The position numbers and the translations under genes are program-made. Under the pieces are notes generated by a model. It was given only the letters and a program-made list of their open reading frames with translations. It ran no database searches and had not been told where the DNA came from. From contig JADJUV010000011.1 in NCBI GenBank assembly GCA_016716885.1, positions 41,528 to 105,527 on the forward strand: 64,000 nt of DNA, written 5' to 3'. The stretch is from Candidatus Trichofilum aggregatum (lineage in GTDB: Bacteria; Chloroflexota; Anaerolineae; Promineifilales; Promineifilaceae). Positions 1-9,019 of the stretch are shown here, piece after piece (the first letter of the stretch is position 1; every line of letters starts with the position of its first letter).

Positions 1-646
1 GGGCACGGACCAGGGCGCTGAGTTGTTCGGCGGATTGGGACCAGCGCAGGTTCGCGGCCGCGAATGGGCGTTGGTTTTTGCCAAAATAGGTGCGCTGGGT
101 GAAATCTTGTGGCTGAGGGGTGAGTTGTCCCGTGGACAGACTCTCTAGAAGTTCCGTAAAGGACGCGGCCGCTTCCGTATAACAACGCGCATTCAGTGTA
201 AAGGCCGTTTCATCAGCCACAAGCGGAAAATGACGCTGGAGCAAAATGCGCCCCTCATCTAGCCCGGCTACCATCTCATGCCAGGTAATACCATGCATCA
301 TTTCCTGGTTAAGAATCGCCCAAGAAGTAGCATTCAAACCGGCATAACGAGGCAAGGGGCCATCGTGAAAATTAATTGCCATTTGTTCAGGCAACCTTAA
401 CACCGCCTCAGGCACAATAGACAGATTAGCAATACTAAAAAAATAGTCGAATGGCCGTTGGCCCAGAATGGTGAGCCAATCGGATTGGGGATGATAGACA
501 GGGATGTGGTGGGTTTCGGCCCAACTGACTATCGTGTCATGGCTAGTGATGATACCAAGGATGGTATGGCCCTGTGACTCTAGTTGAGCGGCACATTGTA
601 TAAGTAGCGTGCCTTCACCCATAAGGAAACAACGAAAAGATGACAT
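1..646 (-). CDS. Formyltransferase domain, probably the start of an NRPS-like protein (partial)
   Basis: Reading leftward from ATG 646-644 behind an AGGTGA ribosome site, the frame stays open to the window edge, so the gene is truncated. The protein opens MSSFRCFLMGEGTLLIQCAA and continues with a Rossmann-like formyl-transferase fold. Near residue 95 it has the motif NFHDGPLPRYAGLN, which holds the Asn and His used to transfer formyl from 10-formyl-tetrahydrofolate, and later VAGLDEG, which supplies the Asp. The N-terminal style resembles formyltransferase domains that open nonribosomal peptide synthetases (linear-gramicidin LgrA type) more than methionyl-tRNA formyltransferase. The NRPS assignment is inferred, because the downstream domains lie outside the window. 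Two GCGGCCGC octamers fall in the reading frame. Confidence 0.75.
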   Translation of the reverse strand, partial: MSSFRCFLMGEGTLLIQCAAQLESQGHTILGIITSHDTIVSWAETHHIPVYHPQSDWLTILGQRPFDYFFSIANLSIVPEAVLRLPEQMAINFHDGPLPRYAGLNATSWAILNQEMMHGITWHEMVAGLDEGRILLQRHFPLVADETAFTLNARCYTEAAASFTELLESLSTGQLTPQPQDFTQRTYFGKNQRPFAAANLRWSQSAEQLSALVRA

Positions 647-754
647 ATATTCACCTGAATGATAAGGAGTTACCCTGTCACTTTACTGGTGTCCCGATTC
701 TGCCCGTGGTAGCCAGAAAGCAAAACCATTTTCTTGGTAATCAGGCGTAATTAC

Positions 755-890
755 AATGGGCAATTTGTCAATGGGTGTGTTCCTAATGAATTAGAGGAGA
801 AAAGCATCCCCATATGCCGACCCGTTCGCATCTGGGAATGCTCACGCCTCACTCTCAACCGAAATGAAACACATCCTTTGTTAATCTCCT
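755..890. repeat. MITE-like element, GAGGAG family (copy 1)
   Basis: The copy has outer arms GGGTGTGTTCC near 764 and GAAACACATCC near 866. Its inner arms, GAGGAGAAAAGCATCCCC and TCTGGGAATGCTCACGCCTC, fold back on each other. The best-preserved relative is at 46838-46954; shorter relatives lie at 6160-6245, 42915-42995 and 57230-57300. There is no coding capacity, so it is a non-autonomous element or a structured repeat. Confidence 0.6.
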
Positions 891-1293
891 CAAGAGACTC
901 AATGATGAGTAAAGGACATGAAATGGGGGTTAGGACAAAAAGGTGATTAAGGGCTGTCCATATAAACGGGTTATTTAACAAATACCAACCATTTCCATCC
1001 CAATGACAACTAGTAAATCAGCGGAATCGCCTGGAATCCATAGAGAAGTATGGCCTTTCGTCAATTACAGCCCGGCTTAAGGTAGCTACTCACCGAGTAT
1101 ATTTTCCGACAACCGCAATGAGATTTAGTTTACTCGACTTTGAAACAAACCTATTTTCTGGGTTCTTTCGGGATTCGCAAGGTATCGGCCAATGGTGGGG
1201 CTGGCCTTGTAACTGCCCAGACGAGGACAACCACAAGGGTTGCCCCTACAGAGTACCTTATGAGTTAACTTCTTGTACAGTAAGCAAGATAGA

Positions 1294-1380
1294 GGTTACA
1301 CAGAGATTCACAGAGAAAAGCCAAGACCGTTTTTATAACTCTGTGTATCTCTGTGTCTTCTCTGTGAACCTCTGTGTCCT
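1294..1380. repeat. CACAGAG/CTCTGTG inverted repeat
   Basis: The left half carries TTACACAGAGATTCACAGAG and the right half carries several CTCTGTG words, giving a long imperfect hairpin around a short AT-rich centre. A close copy lies at 11581-11697 and a diverged one at 53303-53360. All are intergenic. Confidence 0.65.
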
Positions 1381-1514
1381 TCTTTTTGGTTCTGGCTTGT
1401 CCAGGTTAGGATCACCCCGCGAAATCCCAAGGATCAAGGATTAAATAACCTACGGAACTGAGACGAGAGACTCGACCAGCTTTACCTAAGCCCTTCGTAG
1501 ATTGAGTCGGAAGA

Positions 1515-1605
1515 CCCATCCCCTACCCCCTTCCCGGCGGGAAGGGGGAGACGCGCGTGTTTTGGGCCTTCGCCCTGAAAAAAAAGTTCCCCGCCCATGA
1601 AAAAT
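1515..1605 (-). repeat. Cloverleaf repeat, truncated inverted copy
   Basis: On the minus strand this matches the 3' half of the element at 34119-34253: part of the GGGCGGGG arm, a short GGGC-GAAG-GCCC arm in the variable position, the CCCCCTTCCC/GGGAAGGGGG arm and the closing TAGGGGATGGG strand. The 5' closing strand is missing. Confidence 0.55.
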
Positions 1606-1733
1606 TGGGTAGTCATTCCGCAGGAACGCCACGGGTTAGGAATCCAAAGCGGACCTCGGAAGGAAAATACCAGGACACGATGCCACAGTGCTAAAAAATC
1701 GGACTTTGGAAAAGCCATGTTCACAGGTCTGGC

Positions 1734-1762
1734 TTGACGACCCATCAGGCCAATGTTAGGAT
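1734..1762 (+). promoter_or_regulatory. Sigma-70-type promoter of rnpB
   Basis: TTGACG at 1734-1739 and TAGGAT at 1757-1762 are separated by 17 bases. The predicted start, about 7 bases after the -10 box, falls near 1769-1770, where the RNase P RNA P1 helix begins. Confidence 0.6.
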
Positions 1763-1769
1763 ACAGTTT

Positions 1770-2156
1770 GTCAGGTTGGTTGGGTGATCGCGGGGCTGTT
1801 TCAGCTTCGAGGAAAGTCCGCACTCCATAGGGCACGGTGCCGGCTAACGGCCGGGCGGGGCGACCCGACAGCAAGTGCAACAGAGAGGTACATTGCCCCG
1901 GGTGCTTCGGCACTGGGGGTGAGGGTGAAACGGTGGTGTAAGAGACCACCGGCGGGGGCAGTAATGTTATCGGCCAGGCAAACCTCACCGGGAGCAAGGT
2001 CAAGCAGGGCGAAGCCGGTCTTTGACCGGCACGAGGCGGCTCGTCTCATCAATACGTCCGGGTAGACTGCTAGAGTGACCCAGTAATGGTTCACCCAGAG
2101 AGATGATCACCACCTGCGCCAGCAGGTACAGAATGCGGCTTATAGACCAACTTGAC
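1770..2156 (+). ncRNA. rnpB: RNase P RNA (class A)
   Basis: This is the catalytic RNA that matures tRNA 5' ends. The conserved GAGGAAAGTCC lies at 1809-1819, AGTGCAACAGAGAG follows near 1872, and the 3' signature ACAGAATGCGGCTTATAG starts near 2128. The ends close as helix P1: 1772-1781 pairs with 2145-2154 over ten positions, with G-T wobbles. Apparent open frames on both strands here are chance shadows of the RNA gene. Confidence 0.95.
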
Positions 2157-2292
2157 AAGCCAATGAATAATGAACAGGTGTTACTCAGTTGTTTGTGAAC
2201 AGTGAGGGGCTAACCCTGTTCCTTGTTCATTGTCTGTAGGGCAATATCTAGAAATATTGCCCACAACCACCAAAATCATTCAAGGGGTAAAC

Positions 2293-2771
2293 ATGTCAGT
2301 CAACATATTATTTGTCTGTCTGGGGAATATTTGTCGTTCGCCAATGGCTGAGGCGGTGTTCCAGCAGATGGTAAAGGCAGCCGGGCTAGAGGGGGAAATT
2401 AAGGTGGACTCGGCGGGAACAGGCTCCTGGCATGAGGGTGAAACGGCTCACCCCGGAACCTTAAAGGTGTTGCGAAAACACGGGATTGCTTATGATGGAC
2501 GAGCCAGACAGGTGCGGCCGCAAGATTTCACGCTCGCCAACAGTTATATTGTGGTAATGGATGAGAGTAACCTCCATAACGTACGTCGCTTGACCAACAC
2601 ACATCAACATTTATTCCGTCTGCTAGAGTTGCTGACAAGAGAACACAGCAGCGCAGCGGTTTGGATGTGCCAGACCCTTATTACACGGGCAATTTTGAGC
2701 ACGTTTATCAACTCGTTGAAGAAAGCTGTCGTAACTTGCTCGCAACGATCCGGCAACGGGAAGGGTTATAG
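2293..2771 (+). CDS. Low-molecular-weight protein-tyrosine phosphatase family (frameshifted)
   Basis: The protein probably dephosphorylates tyrosine or arginine residues in the cytoplasm. The N-terminus MSVNILFVCLGNICRSPMAE carries the P-loop CLGNICRS with its nucleophilic Cys and the Arg. The general-acid loop DVPDPYYTG lies in the third part but in another frame. One G missing in the pair near 2629 (TTGCTGAC where TTGGCTGAC restores the family sequence) explains the break, after which the frame runs to TAG at 2769. The ATG at 2293 was chosen because it follows AAGGGG and fits the family N-terminus. About 159 residues once corrected, a normal length. Confidence 0.85.
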
Positions 2772-2899
2772 CGATAGACATTTAAAGGTTGAGTTCACTG
2801 AAAGGAGGCACAAAATGCACGAATTTTTTCTGGTGAATTTGCCTCTTTGCGGGCGTTATTTCAGTAGACTCACAATTGCATATAACTGGGAGGCGACCA

Positions 2900-4045
2900 A
2901 TGGGACGGGATGTTATTGTTGTGGGGGCGGGACCTGGGGGAGCGACAACAGCGATGGCTCTGGCACAAAAGGGGCATGATGTTTTGCTATTGGATAGACA
3001 GGAATTCCCTCGCGATAAAATCTGCGGTGATGGCGTTCCTGCCAGTGCCATCCACATTTTGAACCAGTTGGGAATGGCGGAGAAGATAGCCCAAGCGGAT
3101 TTTTATCCCATTAAAAGCCTGTCGTTGGTTTCTCCTCGTGGGTATGCCTTAAAGACTGAACTTAGTCTTACTCATGATGGGGCTGATTCCTATGTGGTAC
3201 CCCGTTTAAAATTCGATAACGTTCTTTACCAACACGCATTAGATTCTGGGGCCGAATTTTGTCAGGCCCAGGTGATGGAGCCATTATTGGAACGCGGCCG
3301 CGTCGTCGGTGTTCGCGCCCGTTATCAAAATAGTATTCAAGAGATCCGGGCCCGTCTGGTGATTGCCGCGGATGGTGTCACCTCAACCATAGCCCGGGCT
3401 TTGCGCCCCGATAAACAGCAAAACAGTCACCGGGCTGTGGCTATCCGAGCTTATGTGGACAACTTTGTCGAACATGCTCATGAGGTGGAGTTTTACCTGT
3501 ACAAAGGTATCTTACCCGGTTATGCCTGGATTTTTCCCACCGGTGAAGGTCAGGCCAATATAGGTTTGGGCATCCGGTTAGACCATTTTCGCCGCATGAA
3601 AGGCAACCTGGAAAAAATGCTCGATCACTTCCTTAATATGGCTGATATTAAGAAGCGTTTCACACCAACGACACGGATTCATGGGTTTGCCAGTTGGCAG
3701 CTCAACTTTGGTTCACAGCCCATGCAACGGGCTTATGAAGGGGCCATACTCGTGGGAGATGCGGCCAGCTTGATTAACCCACTTACAGGGGGCGGCATTT
3801 GTAATGCGCTTATTTCGGCCGAGCTTGCGGCCGCGGTCGCCCATGAAGCCCTCCAAGAAAACGACCTTTCCCGTGAGCGGCTAAAGCAATATGAAACCCG
3901 GTGTAACCAGGCCCTTTGGCCCAGCATGAAACGGTCCTTTTTGATGCAACAATGGCTTGTCCCTTACCCGTTTCTATTAGAAGGTCTTATTCGTAGCCTG
4001 GGAGCTAACAGCAGTTTTGCCCAAACATTCCTGACCAAATTTTAA
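2900..4045 (+). CDS. Geranylgeranyl reductase family FAD-dependent oxidoreductase
   Basis: This 381-residue flavoprotein is of the family that reduces prenyl double bonds in quinone side chains, chlorophyll tails or isoprenoid lipids. It starts MGRDVIVVGAGPGGATTAMA, an FAD-binding GxGxxG fold, followed near residue 40 by FPRDKICGDG, typical of the family. Near residue 285 is GDAASLINPLTGGGI, the second FAD motif. ATG 2900 follows a GGGAGG ribosome site and was preferred to an upstream in-frame ATG. The substrate cannot be told from sequence; with no photosynthesis genes in view, menaquinone or lipid saturation is more likely than chlorophyll. Confidence 0.85.
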   Translation: MGRDVIVVGAGPGGATTAMALAQKGHDVLLLDRQEFPRDKICGDGVPASAIHILNQLGMAEKIAQADFYPIKSLSLVSPRGYALKTELSLTHDGADSYVVPRLKFDNVLYQHALDSGAEFCQAQVMEPLLERGRVVGVRARYQNSIQEIRARLVIAADGVTSTIARALRPDKQQNSHRAVAIRAYVDNFVEHAHEVEFYLYKGILPGYAWIFPTGEGQANIGLGIRLDHFRRMKGNLEKMLDHFLNMADIKKRFTPTTRIHGFASWQLNFGSQPMQRAYEGAILVGDAASLINPLTGGGICNALISAELAAAVAHEALQENDLSRERLKQYETRCNQALWPSMKRSFLMQQWLVPYPFLLEGLIRSLGANSSFAQTFLTKF

Positions 4046-4170
4046 TCGGGAAAACTTAAGCCTCCTTGTAAGACCCTCTTGGTACTCTGGGTACATTGCC
4101 CTTGTACATCAAAACAAAACCTTCTATAATGCCTACATCGGTTGCCAGAATTGAAGTGAGGAAACCAGCG

Positions 4171-4449
4171 GTGTCACACAAAAACGAAATTCAGGTATCT
4201 GTTCACCAAACCAATGGTAAAAAACCAGTGGCTCGTATTGCCTTGAACGGTTACAACATTGATTCTGGTGGTGCGCTAGGGATGAGTGGCGCGATGCGGA
4301 GTTTTCGCATCATTAAAGGTGATTTGTGGGATCAATGGAACAACCAGGAAATGTTGACCATTCGTGATGATGAGCAGAGTGAAGCCCAAATCAGAATTGC
4401 CGCCTTGCCCGCCGAAGATGATAGTTTTGGTTTTGTTGAATTTATCTAA
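4171..4449 (+). CDS. Small conserved-looking protein, unknown function
   Basis: I do not recognise this 92-residue protein. The chosen start is GTG 4171, preceded by GAGGAAAC; the frame is open further upstream, but no better start is seen. It has no signal peptide or membrane segment. The composition is mixed and acidic towards the end (DDEQSEAQ, PAEDDSFGFVEFI), with a region FRIIKGDLWDQW that looks folded. A strong terminator follows 28 bases downstream, which supports a real transcription unit. Confidence 0.6.
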   Translation: MSHKNEIQVSVHQTNGKKPVARIALNGYNIDSGGALGMSGAMRSFRIIKGDLWDQWNNQEMLTIRDDEQSEAQIRIAALPAEDDSFGFVEFI

Positions 4450-4476
4450 ACGTTCAAGTCGCCCACACCCATACCA

Positions 4477-4501
4477 AACCCCGATTAATCGGGGTTTTTT
4501 T
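4477..4501 (+). terminator. Rho-independent terminator
   Basis: The stem AACCCCGATTAATCGGGGTT is followed by a T run. It lies between the small protein gene and glgA. Confidence 0.85.
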
Positions 4502-4632
4502 ATGCCTGCTACCGGCATCGTTTGTTTGTATTTCCCACCTTTTCCCGCTATAACTAAGCCACTTTTCAACCAGTTGTGGTTACACCCTTGCCAATACACT
4601 GGGCCATCTCATTTCTCAGGTTTCAGCCAATC

Positions 4633-6075
4633 ATGAGTAATCCCCTTCGCATCCTTTTTCTCAGTGCCGAAGTTGCTCCCTTTGCCAAACGAGGCGGTTT
4701 AGGGGATGTGGGTGGCTCTTTGCCTAAAGCCTTACACGCTCTAGGCCATGATGTTCGGGTGGTGATGCCCGCTTATGCCAATATTGAAGCGGGTTACGCT
4801 GGTGTAGAAGCCATGCCTGGGCACATGCACGTGCCAATGCGGGGCACGGTGATGATCAATGGGGTTTTCCGCGGCCGCTTACCCAACAGCGACGTCCCCA
4901 TCTACTTCATCGCCGAACGCAACCTGCTGGGGCGCCCCGAAGTGTACGGCTACCAGGACGACGCCTACCGCTTCGCCTTTTACTGCCGGGCCGCTTTAGA
5001 ACTCATGGCGATATTAAATTGGCGGCCGCATCTCGTTCATGCCAACGATTGGCACACCGCCCCCGCCGTCACCTGGCTGGCTACCGCCGCCCGCGCCGAT
5101 CATCGCCTGCGCAACATACCCACCGTCTTCAGCATCCACAATCTGGCCCATCAAGGTTTGACCTCCTGGGACATCTTTGATTATCTACAAATCCAGACCC
5201 ACAGCCTGCAAGAAGAAGGGCATAATCAGGTCAACTTCATGGCGCGGGGCATTCACCACGCCACCCTCATCAACACCGTTAGCCCCACCTATGCCCGGGA
5301 AATTATGACCCCCGCAGGTGGAGCACACCTGGACGGGATGTTGCGTTACCGTGCCCCCGATGTTTCCGGCATTCTCAACGGCATTGACACCGACGAATGG
5401 GACCCGGCTACCGACAAACGCCTGCCTCATCATTACGATGCCACCCATCTGGAGGGAAAACAAAAGGTCAAACAGGCGTTGCAGGCGGCTCTGGGTTTAC
5501 CCGAACGCAGTGACGTGCCGCTGGTAGCGATGGTGACACGGCTGGATTATCAAAAAGGGTTGGACATTACCGGCGACGTGCTCCACCGCCTACTCAATGC
5601 CCACGCTGGCGAGGCTCAATTTGTGGTGTTGGGCACGGGTGCAGACGAATATGAAAATATGCTGGCCCACCTGGCCGGGTATCATCGCAATAAAATGAGG
5701 GCCGTGTTGGCTTACAATGCCAGTCTGGCCCCGCTGATTTATGGTGGCAGTGATATGTTCATCATGCCATCCCGCTTTGAGCCATGTGGCCTGGGGCAAC
5801 TGATCGCCATGCGTTATGGCACCATTCCCATCGCCAAAGCCACGGGTGGTTTAGTAGATACGATTTGGGACGGACAAACGGGCTTTTTGTTTTCCGAACA
5901 TACGGTTGAGGCCTTTTGGGAAGGGTTACGCCGGGCAATGTGGGTTTATTACCACAATAAATCCCACTGGCAGCATATGCAGGTGACGGCCATGTCTCAA
6001 GATTTCTCTTGGGAACGTTCGGCCAGGGGTTATGAACAGTTGTATGAGAGAGCTATTGCCCGGAGCGGTCTGTGA
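4633..6075 (+). CDS. glgA: Glycogen synthase (ADP-glucose type, GT5)
   Basis: The enzyme transfers glucose from ADP-glucose to the non-reducing end of alpha-1,4-glucan in the cytoplasm. The 480-residue protein starts MSNPLRILFLSAEVAPFAKR. The following GGLGDVGGSLPKAL is the KxGGL nucleotide-sugar site, seen here as KRGGLGD. HANDWHT lies near residue 138, and RFEPCGLGQL carries the C-terminal E-x7-E signature. ATG 4633 matches the family start, though the ribosome site is weak. With malQ 279 bases downstream it suggests a glycogen metabolism cluster. Confidence 0.95.
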   Translation: MSNPLRILFLSAEVAPFAKRGGLGDVGGSLPKALHALGHDVRVVMPAYANIEAGYAGVEAMPGHMHVPMRGTVMINGVFRGRLPNSDVPIYFIAERNLLGRPEVYGYQDDAYRFAFYCRAALELMAILNWRPHLVHANDWHTAPAVTWLATAARADHRLRNIPTVFSIHNLAHQGLTSWDIFDYLQIQTHSLQEEGHNQVNFMARGIHHATLINTVSPTYAREIMTPAGGAHLDGMLRYRAPDVSGILNGIDTDEWDPATDKRLPHHYDATHLEGKQKVKQALQAALGLPERSDVPLVAMVTRLDYQKGLDITGDVLHRLLNAHAGEAQFVVLGTGADEYENMLAHLAGYHRNKMRAVLAYNASLAPLIYGGSDMFIMPSRFEPCGLGQLIAMRYGTIPIAKATGGLVDTIWDGQTGFLFSEHTVEAFWEGLRRAMWVYYHNKSHWQHMQVTAMSQDFSWERSARGYEQLYERAIARSGL

Positions 6076-6159
6076 ACGCCAGACCCAAGATAATGTCTGG
6101 GCGTTGCCGTAACGCTCTTCATCGGTTAGCCCGCTATTGAGGCTTAACAACTTAATAAG

Positions 6160-6245
6160 CGTATTGAGGAGTAAGACATCCCCAGATGCCGCCGGTGGTG
6201 AACCGTTCGCACGTGGGCGTGCTCACTCCTCTCTATACCAACATT
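6160..6245. repeat. GAGGAG-family hairpin repeat (copy 2)
   Basis: GAGGAGTAAGACATCCCC near 6165 and CGTGGGCGTGCTCACTCCTC near 6212 form inverted arms. It fills most of the gap between glgA and malQ. A fragment AAAGCGGTCACGACAAAC near 6263 is related to the 45.7 and 47.1 kb elements. Confidence 0.6.
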
Positions 6246-6353
6246 AGTTCGGAAACCTTCAAAAGCGGTCACGACAAACCCAGAATGTTTCTTGACCACT
6301 ATCGTCCCCCAGGTTCTTGATTAACCTATCTTTTTTGACCGACGAGGTTTTCT

Positions 6354-7853
6354 ATGCGTTTTTCTCGCGCCGCTGGCGTGCTTCTTCACCCCACATCGTT
6401 CCCCAGCCGTTTTGGCATTGGTGATTTGGGGCAATCGGCTTATGTGTTTGTAGACTTTCTGGCCCAGAGCAAACAATCCCTCTGGCAGATATTACCGTTA
6501 GGGCCAACCGGTTATGGCGATTCCCCTTATCAATCGTTTTCGGCTTTTGCCGGTAATCCTTTGCTTATCAGCCCGGAGCGATTGGTGCAAGAGGGTTATT
6601 TACCAGGATCGGCGATTGAGCAGGTGCCTGATTTTCCGACAGATAAGGTGGATTTTGGTTGGGTGATTGATTACAAAAACAACCTGTTTCGGCAGGCGTT
6701 TGCCCATTTTCAGGCCCACGGTACGGATGGTCAACGGGAAGCCCTGACCCGTTTCTGTGTGGAGAATCCGAGCTGGTTGGATGATTTTGCCCTGTTTATG
6801 GCCCTCAAACAGCATTTTTCGGGCCATGAGGGGGGGATGTGGCATACCTGGCCGGTGGAGATTAGACGAAGGGACGCGGCCGCGATGCGACAATGGCGCT
6901 CCCAGTTAGCCAACGAAATTGCCTACGTGCAATTCCTGCAATTCCTTTTCTTTGATCAATGGCTCACCCTCAAACAATACGCCAATGACCGGGGTATCCG
7001 CATTGTGGGCGACGTGCCCATTTTTGTGGCTATGGATAGCGCCGATGTTTGGGCCAACCCCCATCTTTTTTGGCTCAATGAAGATGGTACCCCCCAATTT
7101 ATTGCCGGTGTACCCCCGGATTATTTCAGTGTTACGGGGCAGCGGTGGGGCAACCCGCTTTACCGCTGGGAACAGATGGCCGCCCAGGATTATACCTGGT
7201 GGGTCGCCCGGCTCCGGGCCGTGTTTACTCAGGTCGATGTGGTACGGATTGATCATTTTCGGGGGTTTGAGGCGTACTGGGAAATACCCGCCAGTGAAGC
7301 CACGGCCGTCAAAGGGCGCTGGGTGAAAGGGCCAGACGCGGCCTTTTTTGAGGCCATGGCCCGCCAATTAGGTGAACTGCCCATTATCGCTGAAGATTTG
7401 GGCGTTATTACCCCAGAAGTCGTGGCTCTACGGGACCGGTTTGATTTCCCCGGTATGAAGATTCTGCAATTTGGCTTTGGCGGCGAGCGCAACAGTAACT
7501 TTTTGCCTCACACCTTCCCCCACAACAGCGTGGTCTACAGCGGCACCCATGATAATGACACAACCATTGGCTGGTATCTGAGCGCCTCACCTTCGGAACA
7601 GCAACACATGAGCCGCTATGCCCACGCCAATGGGGATGATCCGGCCTGGGATATGATTCGGCTGGCGTTTGCTTCGGTGGGGGATATGGCCATTGTGCCG
7701 ATGCAGGATTTGTTGCGCGTGGGGCCAGAAGGGCGGATGAACTATCCGGGACGGGCTGGTGGCAACTGGCAATGGCGTTATCAGGCAGATCAGTTAACCC
7801 GAGCACTGGCGTCGGAATTGCAAGAATTAACCGACCTGTATGGGCGGTCATAG
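6354..7853 (+). CDS. malQ: 4-alpha-glucanotransferase (amylomaltase, GH77)
   Basis: The enzyme moves 1,4-alpha-glucan segments between chains and so links maltodextrin and glycogen metabolism. The 499-residue length is typical. The start MRFSRAAGVLLHPTSFPSRF and LGPTGYGDSPYQ are hallmarks of the family. Catalytic motifs are VVRIDHFRGF (nucleophile Asp), IIAEDLG (acid/base Glu) and SGTHDNDTTIGW (transition-state Asp). No frame damage is seen. Confidence 0.97.
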   Translation: MRFSRAAGVLLHPTSFPSRFGIGDLGQSAYVFVDFLAQSKQSLWQILPLGPTGYGDSPYQSFSAFAGNPLLISPERLVQEGYLPGSAIEQVPDFPTDKVDFGWVIDYKNNLFRQAFAHFQAHGTDGQREALTRFCVENPSWLDDFALFMALKQHFSGHEGGMWHTWPVEIRRRDAAAMRQWRSQLANEIAYVQFLQFLFFDQWLTLKQYANDRGIRIVGDVPIFVAMDSADVWANPHLFWLNEDGTPQFIAGVPPDYFSVTGQRWGNPLYRWEQMAAQDYTWWVARLRAVFTQVDVVRIDHFRGFEAYWEIPASEATAVKGRWVKGPDAAFFEAMARQLGELPIIAEDLGVITPEVVALRDRFDFPGMKILQFGFGGERNSNFLPHTFPHNSVVYSGTHDNDTTIGWYLSASPSEQQHMSRYAHANGDDPAWDMIRLAFASVGDMAIVPMQDLLRVGPEGRMNYPGRAGGNWQWRYQADQLTRALASELQELTDLYGRS

Positions 7854-7863
7854 TCCAGCGTAT

Positions 7864-7892
7864 TTGACTTTTGCCATTCGCTATGGGAGAAT
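7864..7892 (+). promoter_or_regulatory. Candidate promoter of the tRNA-Arg gene
   Basis: TTGACT at 7864-7869 and GAGAAT at 7887-7892 have a 17-base spacer. The predicted start is near 7899, seven bases before the mature tRNA. Confidence 0.4.
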
Positions 7893-7905
7893 TTTAATCC
7901 GTTTG

Positions 7906-7977
7906 GCCCTCGTAGCTCAGTGGATAGAGCATTGGCCTCCGAAGCCATGTGCCCGCGTTCGAGTCGCGGCGAGGGCA
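7906..7977 (+). tRNA. tRNA-Arg (CCG)
   Basis: The acceptor strands GCCCTCG and CGAGGGC pair fully. The D arm GCTC/GAGC, the T arm CCGCG-TTCGAGT-CGCGG and the anticodon loop CTCCGAA with anticodon CCG at 7939-7941 complete the cloverleaf. The top pair of the anticodon stem is T-T. CCA is not encoded. Confidence 0.95.
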
Positions 7978-8081
7978 TTTAGACCGGTCATCACTGGTCA
8001 ATAAACAGTATCCAGTAATGCGGGTTGTGTTCAGGTAACTGGGCACAACCCGTCTCTGTTTGTGGGGTCGAATCAGTAGCT

Positions 8082-8896
8082 ATGAGCCGAGAGAGAACGT
8101 TTCGCAGTGAGGCTATTGTGATGCGCCGCACCGATTTTGGTGAGGCGGATCGTTTGCTGACGCTGTATGGCCGCGAACAAGGGAAGTTTCGGGCGGTGGC
8201 CAAAGGGGCGCGTAAACCACAAAGCCGCAAGACGGGGCATGTGGAGCTATTCATGCGGACCCAATTTATGCTGGCGGAAGGGCGTGATCTGCCGATTGTG
8301 ACGCAGGCGGAAATGGTGGATGCGTATCCGGCTTTACGTGAAGATTTGGTACGCACGACGTATGCGTCTTACGCGGTGGAATTACTGGATCGGTTTGCCC
8401 CGGATGAGGAGAAGAACCCGCGACTGTATGATTTGCTCGCGGCCGCGCTCTCCTGGTTCACCACTTCAGACAATTTACTGGTGGCGGCCCGCACCTATGA
8501 ACTACGTCTGCTCACCATCGCCGGTTTTCAGCCACAACTATTCCACTGTGTCCGTTGCCTGGACCCCATTCAGGAGCAAGACCAGTTTTTTAGTGCCGAA
8601 TTGGGGGTATCCTCTGCCCGAACTGCCGTGAGGGGGATCGTAAAGCCAAACCTATCAGCGCGGCCGCGGTCAAAGTCCTGCGTTACTTACAATCGCGTGA
8701 TTGGAAAACGGTGCAGACCCTCAACCTGAAACGCCCCCTACACAGTGAATTAGAGGGGTTGATGCACTTTTATTTAACCTATCACCTGGAACGCAACCTG
8801 AAATCGGTGGATTTCCTGCACCATTTGCGCCGGGAAGCCACCCTGTTTGCCCCGGCTGGGGATGGGGAGCAAACAACGGTAGAGGGTGAGCAGTAA
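8082..8896 (+). CDS. recO: DNA repair protein RecO (frameshifted)
   Basis: RecO loads RecA at single-strand gaps together with RecR. The N-terminal OB-fold is recognisable (SEAIVMRRTDFGEADRLLTL, then GKFRAVAKGARKPQSRKTGH). The zinc-binding pairs are CVRC near residue 164 and CPNC in the next frame. Adding one G to the five-G run at 8604-8608 joins the two frames (ELGGILCPNCREGDRKAKPI), after which the protein runs to TAA at 8894. About 271 residues when corrected, as expected. ATG 8082 fits the family. Confidence 0.9.
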
Positions 8897-8915
8897 GCGC
8901 GCTGACTGAGCAATG

Positions 8916-8978
8916 AGTGCCTGGCACGGGGCGGCGAGTTATGCGAAGCCCAGGTTTGTCTGCCCCGTGCCAGGCACT
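8916..8978. repeat. Perfect 17-bp inverted repeat
   Basis: AGTGCCTGGCACGGGGC at 8916-8932 is the exact reverse complement of 8962-8978, around a 29-base centre. It lies between recO and the DUF2344 gene. There is no T run, so it is not a classic terminator. It may be a mobile hairpin repeat. Confidence 0.7.
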
Positions 8979-9019
8979 GTATGAACACTCCCTTACACAA
9001 GTTACCACGAATTTTCCTT

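Larger units (their letters stand above)
647..1733. other. Repeat-rich intergenic region, no gene seen
   Basis: I find no convincing gene between the formyltransferase start and the RNase P promoter. The short open frames here lack family features and cross repeats. The stretch holds a MITE-like copy (755-890), a hairpin around 1206-1250 built from the words GGGCAACC/GGTTG, a CACAGAG inverted repeat (1294-1380), a truncated inverted copy of the cloverleaf repeat (1515-1605) and a GGACTTTGGAAAAGCC word at 1701 that recurs near 34.07 and 34.30 kb. About 900-1200 looks featureless. Confidence 0.6.

Noticed and set aside
1118..1444. 108-codon frame in the left intergenic region
   Set aside because: Its second half is the CACAGAG repeat (peptide CVFSVNLCVLL-like), the composition is odd and no ribosome site is seen.
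1482..2094. Open frames on both strands over 1.5-2.1 kb
   Set aside because: They overlap the RNase P RNA, whose helix P1 and conserved blocks are clear, and the truncated cloverleaf repeat; there is no protein family signal.
8022..8060. Possible second tRNA-like hairpin after tRNA-Arg
   Set aside because: Only one stem (GGGTTGTG/CACAACCC) forms; there is no T arm or anticodon arm.
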